Source: Methanobacteriota archaeon
GTDB lineage: Archaea; Methanobacteriota; Methanobacteria; Methanobacteriales; Methanobacteriaceae
Length of the DNA: 30,963 nucleotides
Assembly: GCA_023436175.1 (NCBI GenBank)
Contig: JAEZKE010000005.1
Span: 1 to 30,963 of the forward strand
Direction: 5' to 3'
Both the position numbers and the translations under genes were made by a program. Positions within the stretch are counted from its first letter, which is position 1. Each line of letters opens with the position of its first letter. The notes beneath the pieces are model-generated. The model ran no database searches, had not been told where the DNA came from, and saw only the letters and a list, made by a program, of their open reading frames with translations. Below are positions 1-6,899 of the stretch, in pieces.

Positions 1-181
1 AATGGCAACAGACGTAGGACACGGCATTAAAAAAATGGTGGAAGAAGAAGGCGGCCCTGAAGGAGTAATGAAAAAAGGAATGAAAATGGCCAAACAAGGA
101 AAAGAACAAATGGGAGGTCAAGGTGGAAAAGAATCTGAAGGAGTAACACCTCGCGGCCCTGGTTCAGAACCTAAAATGTAA
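1..181 (+). CDS. C-terminal tail of a conserved-TM-helix / MscS-like membrane protein (partial, cut by window edge)
   Basis: The open frame runs from the left edge to TAA at 179-181. The ATG at base 2 is probably internal. The visible residues start MATDVGHGIKKMVEEE and end in a Gly/Glu/Pro-rich tail (GGQGGKESEGVTPRGPGSEP). The protein encoded at 9844-10599 has a similar end: a KDIVADYLRKM segment after the last membrane helix, then a GQGEGGKEEEF...GEGVPR tail. The two look like paralogues, and this piece would then be the short cytoplasmic tail after the last helix. This is an inference from about 60 residues, and no membrane segment is visible here. A separate small soluble protein starting at base 2 is the alternative, but no SD can be checked upstream. 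Confidence 0.55.
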   Translation, partial: MATDVGHGIKKMVEEEGGPEGVMKKGMKMAKQGKEQMGGQGGKESEGVTPRGPGSEPKM

Positions 182-190
182 TATTAACTT

Positions 191-394
191 GGGAAAAAAA
201 TTCCCCCAAAATCCTCAAAAAAATTTTCAATTTTTTGGGAGCCTACAAAAACACAGTTTTTGTGGCCGAGGAAACGAAGTTTCCTCCGGTTAGAAAATAT
301 GAAATATTTTCTAAAATTCGTAGAATTTTGGGGCCACAAAAATCAAAGCTATCGAAAATCAGAATTTTCGGTGCATCAAAATCATGGATTTTGA
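191..394. repeat. Chain of six or more short perfect hairpins (array 1)
   Basis: Consecutive small inverted repeats fill this intergenic stretch. They are 191-205 (GGGAA/TTCCC), 245-263 (ACAAAAA, loop CACAG), 268-286 (GAGGAAA, loop CGAAG), 291-313 (TAGAAAATA, loop TGAAA), 313-329 (AAAATTC, loop GTA), 353-370 (CGAAAAT, loop CAGA) and 376-394 (TCAAAATC, loop ATG). Most 5' arms are A-rich, most 3' arms T-rich, loops are 3-5 bases, and short G/C spacers such as GGCC separate units. A larger outer pairing of CCACAAAAATC near 334 with GATTTTTGTTGG near 397 would enclose the last units. The same architecture recurs at 1092, 8186, 9740 and 20848. Confidence 0.8.
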
Positions 395-458
395 CAGATT
401 TTTGTTGGCTTTGAATTTTTGATCACTGGTGAAAATTAAAATAAAGAGTGGATCATAA

Positions 459-1076
459 TTGGTAAACCTCATTGCGGCCATCATAATCCTTATTATAGTA
501 CTGATCATAATAGGGATTCTGGTGGTTCCTTTTCATATTTCTTTAGAATTATTCAGGCAAAATAAAGTTAATCAAGGTTATTTGAGAGTTAGGTGGTGGA
601 AAATCAAGATTATAGACAGAGAACTTATACAACCCGAAAAAGAAAAGAAAGAAAAAAAGCCTAAGCGTAAATTTGATGTTAAAAAACTTCTTGATGTACT
701 TCCAGATATGCTTCCAAAAGTTATTCCTGATTTTATAGAATCTTTACCTTACTTTATGGATATAATGGAGTCATCTTTAAGATCTATTTCTATAGAAAAA
801 ATCGCACTTAATCTTATTTTTGGATTGGGAGAAGCTGCAGATACTGCCATGGTTGGAGGCTTTTTCTATTCTATAGCTGCTGCTGTAAATGTAATTCCAA
901 ATACATATTTCTCGGTAGAGCCTGATCTTAGAAATGAGAGATTGGAAGGTTCATTAAATATTAAAGTGAAATTAAGGTTACTTAGAATTGTTGCAACGTC
1001 TTTAAAGGTTTTAACTAAGAGGCCCGTTAGATCCCTTCTTTGGGAACTTAGAAAGTTGAGAGGAGTGTTTATTTAA
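459..1076 (+). CDS. DUF2953 domain-containing membrane-anchored protein
   Basis: A 205-residue protein with one hydrophobic N-terminal helix (about residues 3-24, LIAAIIILIIVLIIIGILVV). A lysine-rich linker follows (about 60-72), and then a region with the look of DUF2953 proteins such as Bacillus YtfI, ending in an LRLLRIVATSLKVL-type segment. The start is TTG, supported by GTGGATC seven bases upstream, which resembles the methanogen SD core. The stop codon directly abuts the ATG of the GerW-like gene, so the two are translationally coupled. The ytfI-ytfJ(gerW) pairing is known from Bacillus, where it relates to spores. This archaeon makes no spores, so the role here is unknown, probably at the membrane. 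The family call is from recognition of the pattern, not a search. Confidence 0.7.
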   Translation: MVNLIAAIIILIIVLIIIGILVVPFHISLELFRQNKVNQGYLRVRWWKIKIIDRELIQPEKEKKEKKPKRKFDVKKLLDVLPDMLPKVIPDFIESLPYFMDIMESSLRSISIEKIALNLIFGLGEAADTAMVGGFFYSIAAAVNVIPNTYFSVEPDLRNERLEGSLNIKVKLRLLRIVATSLKVLTKRPVRSLLWELRKLRGVFI

Positions 1077-1469
1077 ATGAATCTTTTAAACAGGCCAAAG
1101 TGCCGTAGAAAATTGAAAATTTTCTGGCCTCAAAAATCTATGATTTTTGAAGGTTTTAAAATATTTAACCGCGAAAATAGGGACGAAAAAGATATATCAT
1201 CCCTGTTTAAAGATTTCTGCGGAAATTGTAATATAGAAATGCCCAAATGGGATAAAGTAGTTGGAAAACCGATTAAAGCAGCAGATAGAACTATTTATCC
1301 AATAATTGAAGTTGTAACTGTAGGAAATAATATGCATAATTTCAGGGGAATAGAAATTTTTCCCATTGCACTGGTAATTGAAGAATCTGGAAAAAAATAT
1401 GCTATTTCTCTTACTGGAGAAGAAATTAATTCTGATGAATTTATAGGAATGATATCTAAAGAAAAATAA
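1077..1469 (+). CDS. GerW/YtfJ-family protein with palindromic DNA in its N-terminal coding region
   Basis: A 130-residue soluble protein. Residues about 60-85 (DKVVGKPIKAADRTIYPIIE) match the VVGEPI-type core of GerW (sporulation protein YtfJ) proteins, and the preceding gene is the usual DUF2953 partner. The start is the first ATG after the upstream stop, with GGAGTG 11-12 bases before it. Codons about 6-25 are made almost wholly of two perfect hairpins (1107-1125 and 1130-1150), enclosed by an AGGCC/GGCCT pair. They encode an unusual Lys/Arg/Phe/Ile stretch (RPKCRRKLKIFWPQKSMIFE) that typical GerW proteins would not be expected to have. If real, this is an in-frame insertion of the hairpin repeat. 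Alternatively translation starts further downstream. Confidence 0.65.
   Translation: MNLLNRPKCRRKLKIFWPQKSMIFEGFKIFNRENRDEKDISSLFKDFCGNCNIEMPKWDKVVGKPIKAADRTIYPIIEVVTVGNNMHNFRGIEIFPIALVIEESGKKYAISLTGEEINSDEFIGMISKEK
1092..1150. repeat. Hairpin pair inside coding sequence (array 2)
   Basis: Perfect inverted repeats AGAAAATT-GAA-AATTTTCT (1107-1125) and TCAAAAATC-TAT-GATTTTTGA (1130-1150) sit side by side. The first is enclosed by AGGCC (1092-1096) and GGCCT (1126-1130). Arm composition, 3-base loops and GGCC spacing match the intergenic arrays. This copy lies in the 5' part of the GerW-like gene and keeps its frame open. Confidence 0.8.
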
Positions 1470-1518
1470 AAAAACAGTAATTATACTAATTTAAAAAATA
1501 AGTATTTAATATAAAAAC

Positions 1519-2016
1519 TTAAATTTCATTATTTTCTTCTTCATCAAGAATTTCAGAAGAGCCAAGATCTTCTTTTACAATATTTAAAACAGTTTGAGTG
1601 TATGTTCTCTGTACATCTGGTTCTTTTAGGAGTTCTTTTATAAATGCATCGAGTTCAGTTGTATCCCTGAATTTTGCTATTAATATGGCATCAAATTCGC
1701 CAGTAACATCATAAATACCTAACACATTTTTGTTATATGCAGTTTTATCTTCCCAGTTGCGTAGAACCCCGCCTTTGACTTTAACGCCAATTACAGTAGT
1801 CAATTTATAGCCAACTTTAGAGTGATCTAAAACTGGGACAAATTTTTTGATGATGCCTGTTTTTGTAAATTTATCAACTCTATTGTGAACTGTACCTACA
1901 GATATGTCTAATTCACGTGAAATCTTCCTGTAAGACATTCTCCCGTCTTCGTTTAATAAGTTAAGAATTTTCTTGTCAATTTCATCTATTCTAGTTGATC
2001 CCTCATCGTCTTTCAT
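1519..2016 (-). CDS. Lrp/AsnC-family transcriptional regulator
   Basis: A 165-residue regulator. Residues about 10-60 form an AsnC-type winged helix-turn-helix (DEIDKKILNLLNEDGRMSYR, then ISRELDISVGTVHNRVDKF). The C-terminal part is the effector-binding RAM/ligand domain (about 70-150) with VTGEFDAILIAKFRD. The family forms dimers and octamers that bind promoter DNA and often sense amino acids. I chose the ATG at 2016 because GTGAT (2025-2021) lies four bases before it and fits as the SD; the GTG at 2025 is part of that SD. A dyad around its own TATA box suggests autoregulation. The acidic tail (DEEENNEI) is unremarkable. The effector cannot be deduced. Confidence 0.92.
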   Translation of the reverse strand: MKDDEGSTRIDEIDKKILNLLNEDGRMSYRKISRELDISVGTVHNRVDKFTKTGIIKKFVPVLDHSKVGYKLTTVIGVKVKGGVLRNWEDKTAYNKNVLGIYDVTGEFDAILIAKFRDTTELDAFIKELLKEPDVQRTYTQTVLNIVKEDLGSSEILDEEENNEI

Positions 2017-2051
2017 TTTTATCACTGTATTTTAATTATGAAAAGTAAATT

Positions 2052-2101
2052 ATGAACAATGTTTACGTATTATCAGTTTATAATTTAAATACATTGTACA
2101 T
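2052..2101 (-). promoter_or_regulatory. Promoter of the Lrp/AsnC gene with flanking operator-like inverted repeat
   Basis: Reading the minus strand, a TATA-like AATTATAAAC lies at about 2085-2076. An inverted pair brackets it: ATGAACAATGTTT at 2052-2064, and ACATTGTACAT at 2091-2101, whose reverse complement gives ATGTACAATGTAT counting in from the end (11 of 13 bases alike). The downstream half covers the expected transcription start. This arrangement is typical of autoregulated Lrp genes. The role is inferred. Confidence 0.5.
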
Positions 2102-2230
2102 TCTTATAAAATTAATTGGTTTAATAGAGATATATACTTATTTAAAACAAAAAAATATCATTTTTAGTTTAATCTAAATTTTAATTTGAAATATGATTTA
2201 TGAAAAAATAAAAAAAATAAAAAGAGAATT

Positions 2231-2944
2231 TTATTCCCTTGCGTAGGTAGTTCCTTCTTCTGATGCAAATAGGTCTTCTGATGTTATTAGTAATCCAAGT
2301 GATCTTGAATATATTAAATATGCATATGGAAGAACTATCAGTGGAGTTAGAAGGAATCCGATGACAAGAGCGTTTAAAATACCGGCTATAACTCCTACAA
2401 CAATTCCTATAATGATCATCACTACAAACCAGATTATGTAGTCTGCATACCCAATTGATTTAATTAAATCAAGTATTTCACTGAATCTGAAAGCTGCTCC
2501 AAGTTCACTGTCGTAAAGTGCCATATTTGCTATTGCCATTATCAATGCTAAACTAAATATAATCTCAAGAATTATACCAATAAGAACTACTCCTCCTATC
2601 AGGCCAAAAGCTGCCATTGGTGACATTAAACTTCCTAAGTTTTGTATTGAAACTGCTGATCCGAATATGCCTATGAATATTACTATCGCTGGTATAATAC
2701 TGTACACTATAGAAACTATAATTAATTTAAGACTGTCTACAACCATTTCGCCCCAATCACCGAATTCAGGGAGCTCATCTGAACCTGCTAAGGTTGCTTT
2801 TAATGCTCTAAGAGCATATCCTGGCCAGAATAAAATTCCAATAATCACATAATTTAAAAGGAAGAATACACCAAATGTAACTACTTTTTTCCAATCTTGT
2901 GAGGGATATCTAACTGCATCCCCTACTATGTCGCCTATGTCCAT
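2231..2944 (-). CDS. DUF4013 domain-containing membrane protein (downstream copy of a tandem pair)
   Basis: A 237-residue integral membrane protein starting MDIGDIVGDAVRYPSQDWKK, the characteristic opening of archaeal DUF4013 proteins. Hydrophobic segments lie at about residues 23-45, 70-92, 100-135 and 165-200, and a conserved NMALYDSELGAAFRFSEI motif sits between the third and fourth blocks. The start is fixed by a strong SD (AGGAGGTG) before the ATG. It is about 170 bases downstream of a second DUF4013 gene with the same opening and the same motif (NMAYNDSEFGAAFRFSEI), so the two arose by tandem duplication. Each has its own promoter with a shared GCCAAT-containing element. Function unknown; the family is predicted to sit in the cytoplasmic membrane. 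Confidence 0.85.
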   Translation of the reverse strand: MDIGDIVGDAVRYPSQDWKKVVTFGVFFLLNYVIIGILFWPGYALRALKATLAGSDELPEFGDWGEMVVDSLKLIIVSIVYSIIPAIVIFIGIFGSAVSIQNLGSLMSPMAAFGLIGGVVLIGIILEIIFSLALIMAIANMALYDSELGAAFRFSEILDLIKSIGYADYIIWFVVMIIIGIVVGVIAGILNALVIGFLLTPLIVLPYAYLIYSRSLGLLITSEDLFASEEGTTYARE

Positions 2945-2960
2945 ATTTACTACACCTCCT

Positions 2961-3040
2961 TTTTAATTTAAGCATAAGCCAATCTGTTATTTAAATCTTC
3001 AATTATATAAAAGATGATGTTTAACAAAATAAAATATTTG
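2961..3040 (-). promoter_or_regulatory. Promoter region of the downstream DUF4013 gene, related to that of its paralogue
   Basis: The block TTTTAATTT..GCAT..GCCAAT (2961-2982) matches the block at 3933-3952 upstream of the other DUF4013 gene. Beyond it, both promoters continue with similar AT-rich DNA (GATGATGTTTAAC against GATAATGTTTAAT). In this copy the dyad is degenerate: GCATAAGCC instead of GGCATGTGCC. A TATA-like TTTAAATA lies just upstream of the element when read on the minus strand. Confidence 0.5.
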
Positions 3041-3114
3041 ATAGATATATACATGTAAAAAAAAACTGAATTTTTTTATCTAAAATAAAAAAAATGGAAA
3101 GAAAAATAAGTTAT

Positions 3115-3909
3115 CTATTTCGAAGAAACAGTACTTGATTCTCGAGGTTTATAGGTCACTTCTTGAGAATTGTATACTGATGCTATTGATCTAGCAATGT
3201 ACATCTGGAGATATGGTGTTACAATTAATGACATCAATATTAAAGTCACGGCAGGGTGAATTAAACTGAAAAGACCAGCTATAATTCCGCCTATGGTAGC
3301 CAGGACTATATAAACGATTAATGTCACTATGTACCATATGATAATATTTCCCCATCCTATGCTTCCGATTTTATCGAATATTTCGCTGAATCTAAATGCT
3401 GCACCGAATTCACTGTCGTTATATGCCATATTTGCTATTGCAATTGCAATTATTGGGGTGATTACAAACATGTATAACATTGCGAGGATGATTCCGACTC
3501 CCGCTCCAATAAGCAGGCCCACATCAACCGCTGACGGGTTTGAAATTAATGATAATATAATTGATGCTGCAAAAATTAGTATTAGTATGATGGCAGGTAT
3601 TGCGTAAATAATTCCTACTATAGCTACTTTAATCCCGTCAATGAACATAGTAACAAGATCATCAAACGATGGAAGTTCTGAAATCCCTGATAAACTTGAT
3701 TCTATGATTCTAAAGAAATAACCATATCCCAATAACCCAACAATAAGTCCAATAATACCTAAAACTGATATTAGCGTATTATCTGCTATGAATGTCCTTG
3801 ATATATTTGATATGCCTGCAATCACCAAAATAATTCCTAATATCAAAATTTTAGTCCAGTCCGATAGCGGATATTTTAGGGCATCTGTGACTACGTCTCC
3901 AATATCCAT
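3115..3909 (-). CDS. DUF4013 domain-containing membrane protein (upstream copy of a tandem pair)
   Basis: A 264-residue integral membrane protein. It opens MDIGDVVTDALKYPLSDWTK and carries the family motif NMAYNDSEFGAAFRFSEI at about residues 171-188. Several long hydrophobic stretches (about 22-70, 90-165 and 195-245) indicate five to six membrane segments. The start is supported by AAGGAGG seven to eight bases upstream. It is a paralogue of the product at 2231-2944, longer mainly in the middle loops and at a Ser/Thr-rich tail. The loop SSLSGISELPSFDDLVTMF parallels LAGSDELPEFGDWGEMVV in the paralogue. No catalytic residues can be named, and function is unknown. Confidence 0.85.
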   Translation of the reverse strand: MDIGDVVTDALKYPLSDWTKILILGIILVIAGISNISRTFIADNTLISVLGIIGLIVGLLGYGYFFRIIESSLSGISELPSFDDLVTMFIDGIKVAIVGIIYAIPAIILILIFAASIILSLISNPSAVDVGLLIGAGVGIILAMLYMFVITPIIAIAIANMAYNDSEFGAAFRFSEIFDKIGSIGWGNIIIWYIVTLIVYIVLATIGGIIAGLFSLIHPAVTLILMSLIVTPYLQMYIARSIASVYNSQEVTYKPRESSTVSSK

Positions 3910-3938
3910 AGTTTAACCTCCTTCTATCTTTTTTTAAT

Positions 3939-3968
3939 TTGGCATGTGCCAATTCATTTTATAAAGAT
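3939..3968 (-). promoter_or_regulatory. TATA box plus TTGGCA-TG-TGCCAA dyad upstream of the DUF4013 gene
   Basis: A near-perfect palindrome (6-bp arms, 2-base centre) lies at 3939-3952. On the minus strand it is immediately downstream of a TATA-like CTTTATAAAA (3966-3957), so it covers the zone between TATA box and transcription start. A repressor bound here would block initiation. The paralogous gene has a decayed version at the same place. Confidence 0.55.
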
Positions 3969-4279
3969 TAATATATATTAAATGATAATGTTTAATAAAA
4001 ATAAAAAAATTTAATAATTAAAAAGTAAATATCTAATTTGTCCTGTTTTTATTTTCAATAACCGAGTGTTTCTCAGGTCGTTTGTATAATATTTTATTTT
4101 GATTAAGATTACAATTAGGACAAAATTTAACTACTATAATGAAAAATGATATTTAAGGATAATTCTACTTTATTTAAAACGAAAAGAACAAAAATACTGG
4201 GCTTTAAGTAAATATTTACATTTATTTCATAATTAAATTGACATTTGTTCCAGAAATGCGACAAGATACGGGTGACTAA
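3969..4279. other. AT-rich intergenic stretch with a spaced inverted repeat
   Basis: I see no convincing open frame here. TTTGTCCT at 4037-4044 pairs with AGGACAAA at 4117-4124. Between them is a small GC-richer hairpin, ACCGAG-TGTTT-CTCAGGT (about 4061-4078). Local GC enrichment in such AT-rich DNA can mark a structured RNA. No known RNA family is recognised. Confidence 0.3.
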
Positions 4280-4972
4280 ATGAAATGGGGAATAGTTGTT
4301 GTAGTGATCTTCCTGCTTATTGGAGGTTATATTTATATTTCAAGTGCAAATGGCGATATAGAACCTCTAGGAAGGTTAGGGCTTGTTAAACTCGCTAATC
4401 CTGACATGTATCCTGGACACCCACACTCAGAGTTACTTGCAAAATATGCAGAGGAAAAAGGGTCAAAATGCGCTTTAGTTGTCCATTTCGCCGGAAGTTC
4501 CAACTATCGCAGCTATCAGGAAGGAGATGTATATATAATAGAATTGGCTTTTCACGATACTAAAGGTAACGGCGCTGCAGGAAATGTAAATTATTTAGAC
4601 TCACTTAAAGTCGCTCTATTCGGTGTTCCTGATGGTAGATATACATACAAATCCGATGGAAAGGTCTATAACACTTACGATGAAGCAATGGATCATGTCT
4701 ATGAACTTGCCCGTAAACATGGGCAAAGTGGTCCAATTCCAATGGTATGGCACGGAACAGCAAGAAGCGGAAATCCTATAATAACTCAGGGTTGCGGATA
4801 CCCGCTGTTCTTTGATATAGTAAGAAGAGAATATGGAATACTCCCTGCATATTATTATACGCTTAAAGGGATGCTTTTACCATACTTTGGTGATCCATAC
4901 AGGAATTTTGAATTAAGCCACGCTTCCCAACTCCAGTACTATTATACGCATGGAATGCTTGATTATGAATAA
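4280..4972 (+). CDS. Secreted or membrane-anchored protein of unknown function
   Basis: A 230-residue protein with a hydrophobic N-terminus (about residues 4-24, GIVVVVIFLLIGGYIYI), likely a signal peptide or anchor, followed by a hydrophilic globular part. I do not recognise the family. Notable features are a HPHSELLAKYAEEKGSKC segment, a GSSNYRSYQEGDVYIIELAF segment, a WHGTARSGNPIITQGCGYPL segment, and many Tyr and His residues near the C-terminus. Only two cysteines follow the anchor (in GSKCAL and QGCGYP), and they might form a disulfide outside the cell. The start is supported by GGGTGAC four bases before the ATG. It is transcribed alone, with its own AT-rich upstream region. Function unknown. 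Confidence 0.75.
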   Translation: MKWGIVVVVIFLLIGGYIYISSANGDIEPLGRLGLVKLANPDMYPGHPHSELLAKYAEEKGSKCALVVHFAGSSNYRSYQEGDVYIIELAFHDTKGNGAAGNVNYLDSLKVALFGVPDGRYTYKSDGKVYNTYDEAMDHVYELARKHGQSGPIPMVWHGTARSGNPIITQGCGYPLFFDIVRREYGILPAYYYTLKGMLLPYFGDPYRNFELSHASQLQYYYTHGMLDYE

Positions 4973-5002
4973 ATTCATTTTTAAGCATTGAACTTATTTT
5001 AT

Positions 5003-5138
5003 ACATGTCAGAATTTTGTATAAATCGTATTATTAGAATTTTATGTGAATTGTAAATAAATTGGGTTTTTTTAAACAAATTTAACTTAAATTAACAATGT
5101 AAATATTTTGCAGGCATGTCAGGGACATGAGCGTTAAA
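5003..5138 (+). repeat. Non-coding repeat, copy A (right end GACATGAGCGTTAAA)
   Basis: The stretch aligns over nearly its whole length, in the same orientation, with 6445-6580. Shared blocks include CATGTC..GATTTTGTAT-like sequence, TATGTGAA, TTTTTTAAACAAATT, GTAAATATTTTGCA and GACATGAGCG. Its right end (5124-5138) is the exact reverse complement of the left end of copy B (TTTAACGCTCATGTC). The left end is decayed (TACATGTC). There is no open reading frame of note. The inverted ends suggest a small non-autonomous mobile element (MITE-like) or a structured repeat. Confidence 0.7.
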
Positions 5139-5245
5139 TTTAATAAATGGAGAATGGATTACTTAATTAGAACAGGTATTAAGTGTAAATCTATTTTTTT
5201 TAAATTTTAGAACGCTTAAGCATACTATGCTATATTCGGGAATAT

Positions 5246-6415
5246 TTAAGTGAGATCACAGGCTTTATTCAAGCGTGAAATTATTTCTTTTAGTTTATCT
5301 ACAGGGGCATCTGTTTTGATTCCTGTGGGTTTAAAATGGGTTCTTGATACGAAGTAGCCCTCTTCTTTAATTGATTCTAAAACTGCATCAAGACGGGGAG
5401 AACTAGTTTTCATTTTTTTACATACTTGATGAAGGTCATAATAAGTTGCAGGGCCATTTGCTTCTTCATATGTTATATTTAGGAGTTTAAGCGCTTTTTT
5501 TTCCTGATTTATTTTTGTACTCTCCATGGTTTCTAACATATCCTCTATAAACTGTTGATCTAAAATGTTACCGCACCAGAGAGGACCTACAGTTTTGAAT
5601 TTTTTACCACATACTGGGCAAACACCTGTAATTTTAGGAGCTATACCTTGAATTATGGTTCTGTTAAGGCAGTTTTCGCAGTGTAATATATATCCTATGT
5701 CCTTTTTTAAGGATTCATCGGTTATTTTTGCTCCTTTTTTAATCCTTGCATAGATACGCATGTAATGTTCAGTACTATGTGAAAATAATATTTCAATGCA
5801 CTTTTTATATTTGGAGAATGTCCTTGCAATAAACCCTGCAAGAATTCTAACTCCTATTTCATGGCAGTATTCAGTTTTAAGGGGCATAGCACCGTATTTT
5901 CTAACACAGGGATCTTTATAGGTTCCACATAACCCTGAAGTGTCAGTAGCTGTTGCACAGATCATTCCTCCTGCTTTTAAACTAATTCCTGCAGATTCCA
6001 TGAAATAAGATGGAGTACCGAAAGGGTCTATATCCACAATATCGAATTTCCCTTTACATTTCCTGAGCAAAATATTTGCATCTTCTTTGCATGTTTTTAC
6101 ATTATCTAAATCGTTTATTTTAATATTTTCATTTGCAAACTGGATTGCCAGTGGATTTATATCAGTTACAACTACTTTAGAGACATTTTCTATTTCCTTT
6201 GCATACCTTACACCTCTGATTCCACTTCCTCCAAAGGCGTCACATATGCTGATTTCATGTTCTAATTCTTCTTGATAAGTCTTTATTGCAATTACAGATA
6301 TATCCCTGTTAAGTTCCATCACTGGATTGTAAAAAACTGGGGCTTTAGATGATACTTTATCAAATTCTGGAGTTTTAATTGTCACAAGTCCTTCATGAAT
6401 GATTTTAGTGTCCAT
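5246..6415 (-). CDS. trm1: tRNA (guanine(26)-N2)-dimethyltransferase Trm1
   Basis: A 389-residue SAM-dependent methyltransferase, full length for the archaeal family. It makes N2,N2-dimethylguanosine at position 26 of tRNA. Visible features are the SAM-binding loop FGGSGIRG (61-68), the acidic VVVTDINPLA strand, the catalytic DPFGTP motif (130-135) and a C-terminal zinc-binding region with HCENC and CPVCGKKF, then GPLWCG. The start ATG has no clear SD. A TATA-like AATTATAA (6440-6432, minus strand) is about 20-25 bases upstream, so the mRNA may be leaderless. The gene is flanked on both sides by copies of a non-coding repeat in direct orientation; the downstream edge of copy B sits right at the promoter. 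Confidence 0.95.
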   Translation of the reverse strand: MDTKIIHEGLVTIKTPEFDKVSSKAPVFYNPVMELNRDISVIAIKTYQEELEHEISICDAFGGSGIRGVRYAKEIENVSKVVVTDINPLAIQFANENIKINDLDNVKTCKEDANILLRKCKGKFDIVDIDPFGTPSYFMESAGISLKAGGMICATATDTSGLCGTYKDPCVRKYGAMPLKTEYCHEIGVRILAGFIARTFSKYKKCIEILFSHSTEHYMRIYARIKKGAKITDESLKKDIGYILHCENCLNRTIIQGIAPKITGVCPVCGKKFKTVGPLWCGNILDQQFIEDMLETMESTKINQEKKALKLLNITYEEANGPATYYDLHQVCKKMKTSSPRLDAVLESIKEEGYFVSRTHFKPTGIKTDAPVDKLKEIISRLNKACDLT

Positions 6416-6444
6416 AATTTAACCATACCTTGCTTATAATTATT

Positions 6445-6580
6445 TTTAACGCTCATGTCCGGATTTTTGTATATGTTACCCTATATGTGAATAAATCGGA
6501 TTTTTTAAACAAATTCTACTAACCATATAATACAATTTAACAGTGTAAATATTTTGCACGATCAGACATGAGCGATTTTT
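6445..6580 (+). repeat. Non-coding repeat, copy B (left end TTTAACGCTCATGTC)
   Basis: The left end (6445-6459) and the right end GACATGAGCG (6565-6574) are inverted copies of each other, enclosing about 105 bases of AT-rich sequence. The interior shares the blocks TTTTTTAAACAAATT and GTGTAAATATTTTGCA with copy A. The left end lies within ten bases of the trm1 TATA box, so the element forms the upstream border of that promoter. No open frame is visible. Confidence 0.75.
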
Positions 6581-6884
6581 AAGTAAATCGAAAGTAGTAA
6601 TTTAACTTATAAATTTTTTAGAATTATTAAAATATAGTGAATTCATTTATTAATTTAATCTGTTATAAAAAATCAATTTTAGGCAACTGATTAATGTATT
6701 GCATTTAATTAAAATTTGATTTTTAATAGGAATAGATTGAATTACATAATAAATTTATTTGATCTAACTTTAAAATTCATTTTTTTAGATATGGAAGTAA
6801 ATATGATTTTGTATAACTTATTTATGTTATAAAACGATGAATGTTATTAATAATTAAATACAAATAGTTATATTTCAGTACCAT
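6581..6884. other. AT-rich intergenic DNA upstream of the CPBP protease gene
   Basis: Very AT-rich with many stop codons in all frames. Two ATGs (6837 and 6841) open only a handful of codons each. TATA-like sequences near 6825-6832 (TTATAAAA) could serve the CPBP gene, giving a leader of about 50 bases. Nothing else is recognised. Confidence 0.4.
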
Positions 6885-6899
6885 AGGGGGGGAATAATC

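Noticed and set aside
191..394. Hairpin array as a CRISPR array
   Set aside because: Units are not identical, there are no 30-40 base spacers, and no cas genes are nearby.
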